Positions 10,976 through 21,640 of a stretch of DNA of 64,000 nucleotides are shown piece after piece. A model generated the notes under the pieces. That model saw nothing but the letters and a program-made list of their open reading frames with translations, was not told the origin of the DNA and made no database searches. Made by a program: the position numbers and the translations under genes. Origin of the DNA: Maratus speciosus (taxonomy: Eukaryota; Arthropoda; Arachnida; Araneae; Salticidae); assembly GCA_963932465.1 (NCBI GenBank), contig OZ010791.1, positions 620,441,800 to 620,505,799 on the forward strand, written 5' to 3'. The number at the start of each line of letters is the position of its first letter. The stretch's first letter is position 1.

Positions 10976-11831
10976 AGAATTTTATATTCAGAATATTATA
11001 TTATTATAGTATTAATATTAAGATATTCAGATAGCTTTTAATTGCTTATAACTGATTAATAATAATAATAATAATAAAACAGTTCCAAGAAGTTCTATTT
11101 AAAAAGAAAAGCCATAGCAATAATATTCCATAAGAAATGTATTTAATATTTAGTAAAATTACATAAAAAAGTGGTATGTAAAAAAAGTAATGCACTGTTA
11201 AATTTCTAAAAATCATAAACTATTACATTTAAATTTATATGTACCGTTTAAAATAAATTAATAATGTTTCTTTAAAAATAAACTATTTTGGCAGCAGAAT
11301 ATACAAGACTTAAAATAATATATTTTTAACTTTACGTTAAAATAAAAAATATATAAAATAAAAATAAGATAATCATACTTCTATTAAGTGTGGAAAGGAA
11401 TAATATATATTTGAAGCTACATTTTTATTAGTAATACGTTTAAATTACTTATTAATAAGCTCATTTGCAAAATTTAACTCTTCATTTGTTGAGTAATAAA
11501 TATTTTAATTGCGTTAAGCGTTAGTATTAAATATTTTAAGAGAATCACATGAAGCTATTTCTAAAGCAGTGTTGTTTGTTAATAAAAATAAAATAATGTA
11601 ATTGACATAGGAAATTTCAAAGTAAAATATTAAATTCAGATGTGTATTTAATAAATGAATTATATTAAATAATATGCAGTTCCTTCTGTTGAAATTAATA
11701 AAACTTTACATGGACCTTCACCAAATTACTTTAATTATTTAAAAATATATTTTGCAGGTGATTTAAAATAACTAAACAATAAGAGTAAAAATATATAATT
11801 GATGGTAGATGTAGTTTTATTTCTTATACTA
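10976..11831. other. AT-rich unassigned sequence
   Basis: No gene, RNA or repeat could be supported, apart from a short (AAT)n tract near 11060-11080. Confidence 0.5.
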
Positions 11832-12278
11832 GGGGGCTCTGCCCCCTACGAGCTACGCTCGTCAACCCCCGTTCAGACACCGCAGACTCTAACAGCACGC
11901 TAATTTGATTGCCTTTAAAAAGATTTCGGAAGATTGAATTATAATTTGAATCTGACAATTATAATCTGACGTAATTTTCACCACACTTTTCTTTCTCTTT
12001 TCTCAATTCCTACTATTAGCTCACACTCTCCCTATATTTATTTATTTATTTATTTATCTTGTTCAAATTTTCCATCGTTAATAAAATACTCATTATTCAT
12101 CCTATCAAGTTGAAATAAATTTTTTTAAATTTGTACTGGATGACAATTGATGTTAATACAGTTTTTTCAAATATTAATTAATTAATTAAATTTTAATTAA
12201 TTAATTTTAGTTTTGCATGGGAAACAAAATGGCGGCCATTGGTTGTTGGAGATCAATTAAAGTATTTTCAGAAAGGGG

Positions 12279-12464
12279 TTACCATAGGGGGGACCGTGTT
12301 CTGTCGACAAATACCGCCAAGTTTGTCGCCAACTTGGCGACATATCGCAAAATTTGGCGGCCAAAATGAGTCGCCAAAAGTGACGTCAACTTGGCGATAT
12401 CTCTAATATTTCGCCAAATTCCCATAGAGTTCCATTGTAAACCTACTTGCTTATAGTAAATCAA
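12279..12464 (-). repeat. GCCAA-rich dispersed repeat, copy 2
   Basis: The reverse complement matches the 10497-10676 copy, including TTTGGCGACTCATTTTGG and AACTTGGCG words. It sits inside old repeat copy A and has no clear equivalent in copy B, so it may be a separate small insertion. Confidence 0.6.
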
Positions 12465-13192
12465 CGAATTGAGATATTTTAATGCAACAAAAACTAATAT
12501 TAGCTTAAGGGATTATATTAAATTTTTCTTTGATGACCTAAGCAGGAATTGACTTTAAAAACAAAATTTATTTATTACTTGTTAATATTCACGTCAAAAT
12601 ACTTTTGTTAGAAATGAAATATTATGATCATCTTAAAATGTCAAGTAAATGTCTCGCGCAATTTTTAAATTAAAACTGTTTTGCAATATTATTTTTTGTT
12701 CATTTTACGTAATAAGTGTAATATGACGTAAATTCTCCTATTTAGGACTTCTAACGCATGTTACTGAATTTATTATTTTACAATATTCTTTCTCATTTAA
12801 AATTCACGTGTAACTATAGTTTTTATGACGTAATTTTCAATGAGTTCCTGCTTTTTATATTTTTTGTTTATAATAGTCACGTGTAAAATAAATTTTTAAT
12901 TTGAAGCAAACATTACTGTTTGCGCTGTTTATGCAGTTGGCAACAGTTTAAATTAATACAATTTTCTAAAATTTGTAAAAAATATCTCTCGAAATGCTGA
13001 AAATTTGAATTTAAAATAGAAATAAAACCTCGAAAAATTATTAAAATAAAAAACTAACTGCAATCTGCACACCAGGAAATTCTGACGCATAAAATGATCT
13101 AAAAATGATTAAATTCCTATGTACAGTTTTTGCTCCTATAAAACTTTTTTAATGGAACGATTTTGTCCAACTTTGGCATTAAATATCTCTTA

Positions 13193-14888
13193 CGCTCGTA
13201 TTCACGAATAACTTCGACCCGGAGTTATGCTGAAAACCCGGGTTGAAAACTCAAATGGCATTCACCGTCAACCCCACTGAACCGGTTCGAGGTTAAAATT
13301 TAACGCCGGGTTCAGTAACCCAACCTTGGTCTACTGCAAGTTCAACCCAGGATTTTTCAACCGAGCATGCGTATTTAACGAAAAACAAGCGGTGAGAGTG
13401 AGAGGACCGCCATTTTACAATGGCGGCAGACGTGTTGATAGAAGAAGGTGCTGTGTAAAACATAGAAGTTCTACTATTAAATAAAACGGAATAACTATAT
13501 CCAAAGGTATGTAATCTCATATATATGTAATTATCTTCAATATTTTTATCTGATTTGTTTATATTTATGTATATAGCCTCTATATATTGAATACATGTTT
13601 AATTGTTTGTTTACACAAATACGCGTGGTCGCGAAAAATTTATTTGCCTTAAAAATAGCCAATATTACTTAAACAGCCGAATAATTTGTTTTAAAGTAAC
13701 AACTGTCGCGTTTAAGATCATTTATTTTTTGCAATTTTGATGTTAAAAAATTCACAAATGTATTTTAACAGGACCGAAATAAACGCCATACTTGCATAAG
13801 TTCTAATTAAAATGTGAGACTCAGGCTAATTTGCATTTTTGTTTAAGTAAAGAAATACACAGATTATCTTAGAATATCCATAGATTCTCTGTAGATTTTT
13901 GATCAGTACTTATAGAATGTTTTAAAATTAAATTTTGGGTCTATTGTGTAAAAGATATATTATTGTTTATGTACAAACTGAGATAAATATAAATCAGATC
14001 TATAAATTAGATATTTTAACTTAAAATTTAAACAATTTGAGTTTTATTACTTTTTTTTTTTTTTTACGACTGTTTGTAAGCTTCTACGTATGTTTCCCAA
14101 TTTTTGTGGAATTTGAAATATTTATTTTTATTGCATTTATTTTTCAACTGTATTTTAATTTCAAAACTATACATAATATAAAATATTGCATTAGTACTAT
14201 TTTATACGAAAATAATAATAGTAATAATAAATCCTAAAATGAATAACTTTTCAATGTTACCTCCTGAAATTGTGACTTTTTTTAGAGATCACTTATAATT
14301 TTTGCTTCTTAATTGACGGCTAAATTAAAATAAATTACTAAAAAGTTGAAAAAAAAATTCCCTTTTTAAAATAACCCCACACAAAAATATTTTTTATCAG
14401 CCCTTGTAGTAATAATGACTATTTTTAAGGTAAATGAATTCTTCGTGATCATGAGTATTTAGGAAAGCAAACAATTCAACATGTAATGAAGGAGATATAA
14501 TGTATATATATAAATAAACCAGTCAAAAAATATATAGATAATATATATATGTGTATGTATGAGATTACATATATTCTTCTATTTTTGGTAATATGTACTT
14601 TAAACTTTCTTTTTATTTCTATATCTTACACAGCATCTTGAGAAACGTTTAATTTATTTAAATTAAAGAATGACACCAAAAAAGAGAAAAAAAATAGAGG
14701 GAATGGGTAGGGTGGTACAAATGTGAACTTGTTTTTCTCCACTGATTCTACAACAGACAGCTATTTTATTTATTAGCTAATGTAAAATTATATGAAATTA
14801 TTAATAATTAATTTGAGTTGTTTTGTTAGATTACAAACTATCATTACTCTGCCTATTTAGTCTAGAAATCTATCATTAATCAGTCATC

Positions 14889-14922
<34 letters not shown>

Positions 14923-16440
14923 ATCCCACTTTTAATTTCTATTCTAAATGAGATTCTTATTACATCTAATGAAGTGATATCTAAATGAATTAAAAATATG
15001 AAATTAAGAAGCTGGAAAAAATATAGAAAATAAAATAACATTTTCTAAATAAATACATTTTTTCAAATGCAACACTGCAACCAAAAACAAGTGTCTTCGT
15101 GCATGTAATAATATTTCGTAATTATTAGGCTAATTTATCAAAAAATAGTCAAAGATAATCGAGTGAATAGCTTTGATCTTGTAAATGTGATAATAGAAAA
15201 ATTCTCATACATATGGCTGGAGGGGTAGGGGTGGGGATAGGTCATAAAAGCTGGTCGATAAAAATTCAACTTTCTGTAATATTTCACATTTATTTGTCCA
15301 GATAGTATTCAGAATACATTTATCATGATTTAGGAAAGTCCTTATTCGATTATATGTGTTGAATGGAAATTCATACACTATACACTAGTAGTCTTAAAAG
15401 TTTAAAATATTTGTGTTCTTTTATAATAATTTCTTATAAAATATCTCCACTGCACACAGTTTAAACTTAAAGGAAGTATAGAGTTTTATTTAGCGACTAG
15501 TTTAATGAAAAAATGTTTATCAATCGCTCGGAAGTGATAACTATATGCGCCTATGGAGCGCCTCTGCGGCTTGGTACCTGGTGCCAGGGCACCGCTAGGA
15601 TCACCTGTTCCGCTTTTTCTGCAGTTCTGTTAATATTATTTCACTCATTTTTCCTGTCAACCTGGAATATTAATTACTATCTAATTTAATTAGAATTAAA
15701 CATATCTGGGATACCATCTATACTAATAAAAGAAATAGTATATATAAAGTACAACAGACTACTTTCATAATTTTTTTCCTTTTTTCTTCATTTTAATATT
15801 TTCATTATCAGAAATTGTTTAATTGCTAACTAGAGCTATTAATAATAGAAATCATCTTAATTGCTGTTGAAATAAAATTTTAGTTTTTATTCAAATCAAG
15901 TTTCATTAGTTTTGGCCCAAATCAAGTTCATTTTTTAGCAACTATGCGAAAATTTATTTTGAAAAAGAACCTTTTAACATTTATTTTAGCAGTTGACACG
16001 TTTCATATCATTAACCTAACTCATTAATAAATTTAAAAAAAAAACAATTGTTTAAAAAATATTAAAACTCAAGAAAAATTAAGTTGATTCATTTTTAATG
16101 ATTACAGGTTTTTATTTTGTCCATACATTTTGTGGAAAAAAAAAAAAAAAAAAAAAAAAACACTACATTGAATCTTTCTTTCTTTTTTTTTTTTTAAATT
16201 GGCGTTTTTCTTCCAAAACATACACAAACGAAGTCTCGATGCGAAACCGAACAAGGCATGTGATTTTTTTAACCAATAAACACATTTCGTTCAACCTAGG
16301 TCGAGAAACCCCGAGTTGGGTAACTTTTCATCCGAAGTAAACGGTGAATACGAGTTTTCAACTCCCGGTTGAAAATACCAACCTGGGGTTACTGAACCCG
16401 CGGTTTAACCCTCGGTCGAAGTTATTCATGAATACGAGCG
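13193..16440. mobile_element. PIF/Harbinger-like element with TTA duplication
   Basis: A 3248-bp insertion with inverted ends CGCTCGTATTCACGAATAAC (the 3' end differs by one base). It is flanked by TTA at 13190-13192 and 16441-16443. The homologous position in copy B, near 36548-36552, has a single TTA, so this is a filled site. A 3-bp TWA-type duplication is characteristic of PIF/Harbinger. Subterminal regions carry repeated GGGTTCAGTAACCC-like words in both orientations. No transposase or Myb-like frame survives. A 12-codon frame from ATG at 13422 (MAADVLIEEGAV) followed by a GTATGT donor-like site near 13507 could be a relic first exon. Confidence 0.78.
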
Positions 16441-16490
16441 TTAAAATAATTCTTCGATTTGAAAACTGTCTCCATCAGCGTGGAGCGTAT

Positions 16491-16871
16491 TGAGGATGTC
16501 ATTAGATCGAGCTCCTCACTACGGATATTCAATCCGTTTTAATCTCGTTTAATTATAAATCTATCATAATGATAGCAGTGCGTACTTCAGACTTAATAAT
16601 AAACTTGCTAATTTACACACTCATTTAATTAGAAATTACAAATAAAAAAATAAGTTAACAGATAAGAATTTCTCCATGTGCCATGCACATTGTATAAGCG
16701 GTGGAGTCAATCGTTTTTTAGCGTGTGCAACAACAGCGACGATCAGTTCACAACTGCCTCTCTTATCTTCTGTTCCAAAAGGTCTTTTCAAAGTAGCGTA
16801 TGTGGCGCCATCTGTCGCCTACTTGTTAATTAAAAAATGTTTATTATTGTAGAATGGTGGAAGTCACCTCA
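16491..16871 (-). repeat. Gypsy 3' LTR
   Basis: 381 bp, the downstream LTR in the element's own orientation. It matches 21127-21507 throughout apart from one substitution seen near 16744 (CTCTTATCTTC against CTCTTCTCTTC). Confidence 0.95.
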
Positions 16872-16874
16872 GCA

Positions 16875-16884
16875 CCCCCTTCCT
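16875..16884 (-). promoter_or_regulatory. polypurine tract
   Basis: On the minus strand AGGAAGGGGG lies a few bases upstream of the 3' LTR, where plus-strand DNA synthesis is primed in LTR retroelements. Position and composition fit. Confidence 0.75.
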
Positions 16885-16899
16885 AGTGCAAACGATATG

Positions 16900-19800
16900 T
16901 CAATGTTCTACTAAACGATCTGGAAATCGGACAGTTCGGCCAGATCGTGTGGTACGAGACGGTTCCGAGTCACAAGTTGAAGCCCCTGTCTCAGAGGTTG
17001 AGGGTTCAGGGATGGAGGCTGTTGATTCAGGGGTAGGTGCGTCGTTCACTAAGAAGGCCGGCTTCAGTCTATCCAGTGAAATGTTGACAATTTTACCTTT
17101 TATGGCTATTTTAAAAAGTTTATCACCTCGCTGGATGACCTCAAAAGGTCCATCATAAGGTGGTTGGAGGGATTGTTGCATACCGGCGTGGCGCACAAAT
17201 ACATGGGTACACGTGTTGAGGTCCTGTGATACAAAAGGTTTTATGCGATGATGGGACTTTGTTGGCAGTGGTTTGAAATCCTGGAAAATGTTCCTTAATC
17301 GCTGGACCAATTCTTCAGGGCTTTTAATAAGGGAATTGTCGTCAAAAAAATCCCCAGGCAGTCGGAGTGCAGACCCAAAAACAAGTTCTGCTGGTGAAAC
17401 TTTTAGGTCTGTTTTCAGTGCAGCACGAAACCCAAGTAACACTGTTGGCAGTACCTCGGTCCATTTTTCAGTTCGTCTAGCTTTTAATGCACATTTTAGG
17501 GGCCTGTGCCAATTTTCAATAATCCCATTACTCTGTGGGTGGTATGGGGATGATCGGTACTTTTTAGCACCTAGCAGTTGAGCTAATTGTTTAAAAAGTT
17601 CAGACTCAAACTGTCGGCCTTGATCAGTGGTGATCTTTTCAGGACAACCAAAACGAGCAATCCATTCGGAGAGAAGTGCAAATGAAACTGATTGTGCCGT
17701 TATGTCACTTAGTGGATATGCCTCTGGCCAGCGTGTTGCTCTATCAATTACAGTTAAACAATACCTTTTACCATTTGATTCTGGTAAAGGCCCAATTATA
17801 TCTAAATGTATGTGTGAAAATCTATCTGTTGGAAGGTCAAATTTTCCCAACTCAGTTTTCGTGTGCCTAGTGATTTTGGAGCGTTGACAATCCAAACATT
17901 CACGAGCCCAAGTTCGGCAATCTTTAGCTAGGGAAGGCCAAATAAATCTTTGTCGCAATAGATTTACACTACTTTTAGTTCCAGGATGGGAAAGTGCATG
18001 TAAATTCCAAAATGCCTGTTTTCTAAAGTTAGGGGTTAAATATGGGCGTGCTTTGCCTCTAGAAATGTCACAATAAATTTCTGTTGTAGAATTAGGAAGG
18101 GTGATTAATTTGAGTTCCAAACTGGATTGACCGCTTTGCATAAGGTCTTTAAGTTCTGCATCCTCTTTTTGCTCGATACTTAACTTGTTGTAATCTATAG
18201 GAGTAGGCATTTGTATTTCATTAATTCGAGATAGTGCGTCTGCTGCCGTGTTTTGGTTTCCATTTACAAATTGTATATCAGTGGTGAATTCTGATATAAA
18301 TGATAACCACCGACTTTGTCGGTTAGTGTAATTATCAGTTCTTTTTTTAAATGCATAAACAATAGGTTTGTGATCAGTGTAGATGGTGCACTGACGGGCT
18401 TCCAAAAAGTGTCTAAAATGTTTAACCGATTCATAAATCGCTAACAACTCACGATCAAAACTAGAATATTTTAATTGTGTTTCATTTAGACGTCTGGAAA
18501 AAAATGAAAGTGGTTTTAGGCCCTTTTCTGTTTCTAAACTTAATGTAGAACCAATAGCAAAATCACTAGCATCCGAATGAAGCACTAATTGGCCATTGTT
18601 TGTAGGAAATGCAAGAGTTGCGTCAGTTAAGGCTTTTCTTGAAGCTTCAAAAGAATTTATAGCATTTTCGGACCAATCAATAGGGGTTGAATCTTTCTTT
18701 TTGGCTCCTCGCAACAAATCTGTTAAGGGTGCGAGAATAATTGCAGCATTGCGACAAAAACGTCTAAAATAATTGAATAATCCAATGTATTTGCGAAGTT
18801 CCAAAAGAGTTTCTGGTCGCGGATATTGCTTAATAATTTCAACTTTGGATTGAAGAGGCCGAATTCCGGTTGGAGAAATTTCATGCCCTAAGAATGATAC
18901 ATTAGTTTGTTTGAAAACACTTTTTGAAACATTTATGTTTAGTCCGTATTTAGAAAGTCTGCTCAGAACAGCTCGTATATGTTCTAGGTGTTCAGATTCG
19001 TTTTCCGAAAAAATTAAAATGTCATCTAAATAAGCGATAGCAAATGGAAGATCGTAAAGAACTTCGTTAATAAATCTTTGAAACGTGTTTGCTGCACATT
19101 TTAACCCAAAGTTTAAATACAGAAATTCAAAGCTTCCAAAAGGAGTTATTACTGCCGTTTTAGGGATATCTTTTTCATTTACAGGAATGTGAAAATAAGC
19201 GCGGACTATATCTAGTTTTGAAAAAATTTTCTTTCCATGGAGAATATTTGTAAGATCATGAATGTGAGGTATTGGGTAACGATCCGGAAGAGTTACTGAA
19301 TTTAACCGTCGATAATCACCACAAACTCTGTAAGAACCATCCGGTTTTGGTACAGCATGAATAGGGGATGCCCATGGAGATTTTGAAGGGCGACATATAC
19401 CCTCATCCATAAGATATTGGAATTCTTTTTTAACTTCCTTTAAAATTTTTGGATGTAAGCGGCGAGGTTTGGAATAAAGTGGAGGTCCCGTAGTTTCTAT
19501 GTGATGAACTGTGTCATGGCATGTTGGTTTCTTAAAATTTGGAATGGGGTTTAAGAGGTCTGGGAATTCTTCAAATATAGTTTTTAAAGCCATGTCTTCA
19601 GAAATCAGTTTAATTTGGGACTGAGTTGTGCAAGTGAGTTCACCTTTAGTGGACAATCCAGTTACAGAATCAATTAATCGGAATTTGTGTAAATCTACAA
19701 GCAAAGCAAAATGTCTTAAAAGGTCGGCTCCAATTATAGGGCAAGAGACATTTGCAATAACGAATGACCACCTGAAATTCCTTCTCAAGCCAATATTTAG

Positions 19801-20028
19801 GTCCATGAGTTTGTTTCCATAAACAGGAATTTTGGAATTATTTGCAGCGTAAAGATAATTAGAAGGGTTTTGTTTACTTAACTGCTTTGAGGCGGGGATA
19901 CAAGAAATATCACTACCGCTGTCAATTAGAAATTTTAAACCCGAGTTTTTATCAAAAACATGTAATCTACATTGTTCTAATGCTGCTACGCCAAGGGTAT
20001 TTTCGCTTGTTGACCTAGCAGCGGTCAC
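16900..20028 (-). CDS. pol: Gypsy Pol polyprotein (PR-RT-RNase H-IN)
   Basis: A 1042-codon uninterrupted frame. It encodes an aspartic protease (DSGSD at about residues 36-40), then a reverse transcriptase with GSYRVCGDYRRLN near 229 and the catalytic YLDD at 333-336. RNase H follows with HSDASD near 481 and YTDHKP beyond it. The integrase has an HHCC zinc-binding region from about 676 (H-x-x-x-H, then C-x-x-C) and the D,D35E triad at about D742, D802 and E838. The C terminus is a Ser/Thr-rich tail with TRSGRTVRFPDR, a pattern common in arthropod Gypsy elements; no chromodomain is seen. The first codon is GTG and overlaps the gag stop, so translation is expected by -1 frameshifting rather than by independent initiation. 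Domain order RT-RH-IN places it in Ty3/Gypsy rather than Copia. No internal stop or frameshift was seen. Confidence 0.96.
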   Translation of the reverse strand: MTAARSTSENTLGVAALEQCRLHVFDKNSGLKFLIDSGSDISCIPASKQLSKQNPSNYLYAANNSKIPVYGNKLMDLNIGLRRNFRWSFVIANVSCPIIGADLLRHFALLVDLHKFRLIDSVTGLSTKGELTCTTQSQIKLISEDMALKTIFEEFPDLLNPIPNFKKPTCHDTVHHIETTGPPLYSKPRRLHPKILKEVKKEFQYLMDEGICRPSKSPWASPIHAVPKPDGSYRVCGDYRRLNSVTLPDRYPIPHIHDLTNILHGKKIFSKLDIVRAYFHIPVNEKDIPKTAVITPFGSFEFLYLNFGLKCAANTFQRFINEVLYDLPFAIAYLDDILIFSENESEHLEHIRAVLSRLSKYGLNINVSKSVFKQTNVSFLGHEISPTGIRPLQSKVEIIKQYPRPETLLELRKYIGLFNYFRRFCRNAAIILAPLTDLLRGAKKKDSTPIDWSENAINSFEASRKALTDATLAFPTNNGQLVLHSDASDFAIGSTLSLETEKGLKPLSFFSRRLNETQLKYSSFDRELLAIYESVKHFRHFLEARQCTIYTDHKPIVYAFKKRTDNYTNRQSRWLSFISEFTTDIQFVNGNQNTAADALSRINEIQMPTPIDYNKLSIEQKEDAELKDLMQSGQSSLELKLITLPNSTTEIYCDISRGKARPYLTPNFRKQAFWNLHALSHPGTKSSVNLLRQRFIWPSLAKDCRTWARECLDCQRSKITRHTKTELGKFDLPTDRFSHIHLDIIGPLPESNGKRYCLTVIDRATRWPEAYPLSDITAQSVSFALLSEWIARFGCPEKITTDQGRQFESELFKQLAQLLGAKKYRSSPYHPQSNGIIENWHRPLKCALKARRTEKWTEVLPTVLLGFRAALKTDLKVSPAELVFGSALRLPGDFFDDNSLIKSPEELVQRLRNIFQDFKPLPTKSHHRIKPFVSQDLNTCTHVFVRHAGMQQSLQPPYDGPFEVIQRGDKLFKIAIKGKIVNISLDRLKPAFLVNDAPTPESTASIPEPSTSETGASTCDSEPSRTTRSGRTVRFPDRLVEH

Positions 20029-20882
20029 TAGTTTTTTTGAATTTCGTTAAAAGTACAAGGTTCGCGGCACTTTTTTGCTTCACTACCAAATTTATGATGA
20101 TAATAACATAAACCAGAGGATGAATCAGATGAATCTTGTTTACGATCGGCACTCCTGAACCGTCTATTTTGACTATAGTGCCTTTCTCTGTAATGCGGCC
20201 GCCCGCGAGACATCGATCGCCTAAACACATTTTTGGATAATTCTGAAATTTGCAGTGTTAATTGGTCGATCTGCGTTTGTAATTTTGAGACTGCGTTTTG
20301 TTCGCTTTGCGAAGTTTCAACGGGTTTAGAAACGGCATACACAGCAGATTCCGATTTAATTTCATTTATTTTGTCAGCTAAGATTGCTAGTTCCTGTAAA
20401 GCAGCGCCTGAAACTGACAAAATCGCTTGTGTATGTGTCGGCAAACGCTCTAGCCAAATTGTTTTTAGAAAGTCTTCGGAAACTGAATTTTGCGCTAATT
20501 CTTTCATTTGCCGCAGCAAAACAGAAGGCTTTTTATCACCTAACACTAATTCGGAAAGTAATTTACGAATTTGCTGAGACTGCGAATCAGAAAATTCTTT
20601 AATTAGTCTATCTTTTAAAGCAGCATATTTATCATCCTGAGGCGGATTTAGAATTAAATCTGTTACTGCACTTAAAGTATCAGTATCGATAGCAGATAAT
20701 AAATAATTATATTTTGTAACGTCGTTTGTTACTTGCGCGACGGCAAAATTTGCTTCGACTTGTACAAACCATACCGAAATATTACTTTTCCATAAGGGAG
20801 GAATTTTAACAGCTACCCTAGCAAGATTTTCTGGCGGAGCAGCAATACTATCATCAGGCATTGTGAAAGTGTAATTGGGCAA
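20028..20882 (-). CDS. gag: Gypsy Gag protein
   Basis: A 284-codon frame starting at ATG and ending at TAG in front of pol. The first ~200 residues are the expected capsid-like part, with features such as WFVQVEANF and YNYLLSAID typical of arthropod Gypsy Gag. Next come a short Q/L-rich segment with coiled-coil character and an Arg/Ser-rich basic stretch (about 225-250). The end carries a CCHC-related variant, CYYHHKFGSEAKKCREPC, near 259-276, presumably binding nucleic acid. Its 3' end carries the slippery sequence for Pol expression. The retrotransposon packages its own RNA in particles built from this protein; this role is inferred from the family. Confidence 0.93.
   Translation of the reverse strand: MPNYTFTMPDDSIAAPPENLARVAVKIPPLWKSNISVWFVQVEANFAVAQVTNDVTKYNYLLSAIDTDTLSAVTDLILNPPQDDKYAALKDRLIKEFSDSQSQQIRKLLSELVLGDKKPSVLLRQMKELAQNSVSEDFLKTIWLERLPTHTQAILSVSGAALQELAILADKINEIKSESAVYAVSKPVETSQSEQNAVSKLQTQIDQLTLQISELSKNVFRRSMSRGRPHYRERHYSQNRRFRSADRKQDSSDSSSGLCYYHHKFGSEAKKCREPCTFNEIQKN
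20031..20037 (-). promoter_or_regulatory. -1 programmed frameshift heptamer (gag-pol)
   Basis: On the minus strand the sequence reads A AAA AAC immediately before the gag TAG, in the gag frame (CAA AAA AAC TAG). This is a canonical X XXY YYZ slippery site. Pol lies exactly in the -1 frame and is open across the site, so a slip here gives a Gag-Pol fusion. A small stem using CTAGTGACCGCTGCTAG directly downstream may help, but its spacing is short. Confidence 0.8.
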
Positions 20883-21107
20883 TAAATGATAGATAGAGCA
20901 CTAATTAAATAAATACACAATTTAGCAATAATATTTTGAACATTAAGGACGTTGGGCTCGAAAAATTTTAACTATATAAAATCATTAATAAATTAAATAA
21001 GTTGGCCAGAGAATACCACATATTAACACAGAAAATGGCACATACCGTTGATTTTTGCAGCTTTGCACACCTGGTAAACTTCCATCATAAGCGATCAGAA
21101 GGGCTTG

Positions 21108-21124
21108 TTTTAGTCCAGTCACCA
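21108..21124 (-). promoter_or_regulatory. putative tRNA primer binding site
   Basis: Two bases inside the 5' LTR the minus strand reads TGGTGACTGGACTAAAA. It starts with TGG, as expected for pairing to a tRNA 3' CCA end. I could not assign the primer tRNA from memory. Confidence 0.55.
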
Positions 21125-21126
21125 GT

Positions 21127-21507
21127 TGAGGATGTCATTAGATCGAGCTCCTCACTACGGATATTCAATCCGTTTTAATCTCGTTTAATTATAAATCTAT
21201 CATAATGATAGCAGTGCGTACTTCAGACTTAATAATAAACTTGCTAATTTACACACTCATTTAATTAGAAATTACAAATAAAAAAATAAGTTAACAGATA
21301 AGAATTTCTCCATGTGCCATGCACATTGTATAAGCGGTGGAGTCAATCGTTTTTTAGCGTGTGCAACAACAGCGACGATCAGTTCACAACTGCCTCTCTT
21401 CTCTTCTGTTCCAAAAGGTCTTTTCAAAGTAGCGTATGTGGCGCCATCTGTCGCCTACTTGTTAATTAAAAAATGTTTATTATTGTAGAATGGTGGAAGT
21501 CACCTCA
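21127..21507 (-). repeat. Gypsy 5' LTR
   Basis: 381 bp, the upstream LTR in the element's orientation, expected to carry promoter and polyadenylation functions. It pairs with 16491-16871. Confidence 0.95.
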
Positions 21508-21640
21508 CGTATCAAACATTTTTCTATAATACTACCGATTTTCATATTTTTGTATGCAACAGTTTTTTTAATATTAACGAAGAAAGACCTCCGGTCACAA
21601 AAAATTCAAAACCGGCGGCGGCGGTGACAGCGGTAGCTAC

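Larger units (their letters stand above)
16491..21507 (-). mobile_element. Ty3/Gypsy LTR retrotransposon, apparently complete
   Basis: A 5017-bp element inserted on the minus strand with a perfect 5-bp target duplication CGTAT (16486-16490 and 21508-21512). Two 381-bp LTRs begin TGAGG and end CCTCA, and they appear to differ at one position. In transcription order it holds a 5' LTR, a PBS-like site, gag, a -1 frameshift site, pol (protease, reverse transcriptase, RNase H, integrase), a polypurine tract and a 3' LTR. No env frame is present. Intact frames and near-identical LTRs point to a recent insertion that may still be competent. The host sequence it interrupts is old repeat copy A. Confidence 0.96.
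11832..21640. repeat. old dispersed repeat copy A, split by two insertions
   Basis: Sequence at 11832-13192, 16444-16485 and 21513 to about 21640 is collinear with the unbroken copy B at about 35569-36670. Shared landmarks in order are ACGCTCGTCAACCCCCGTTC, TGCTGAAAATTTGAATTT, TTTTGTCCAAC, ATTAAATATCTCTTA, TTCTTCGATTTGAAAA, CATCAGCGTG, ATCAAACATTT and TTTTTTTAATATTAACGAAG. Copy A starts with a small hairpin GGGGGCTCTGCCCCC. The family is not identified. Copy B supplies the empty sites for both the 3.25 kb element and the Gypsy element. Confidence 0.8.

Noticed and set aside
16886..20602. Plus-strand frames across the Gypsy element
   Set aside because: Shadows of the minus-strand gag and pol genes.
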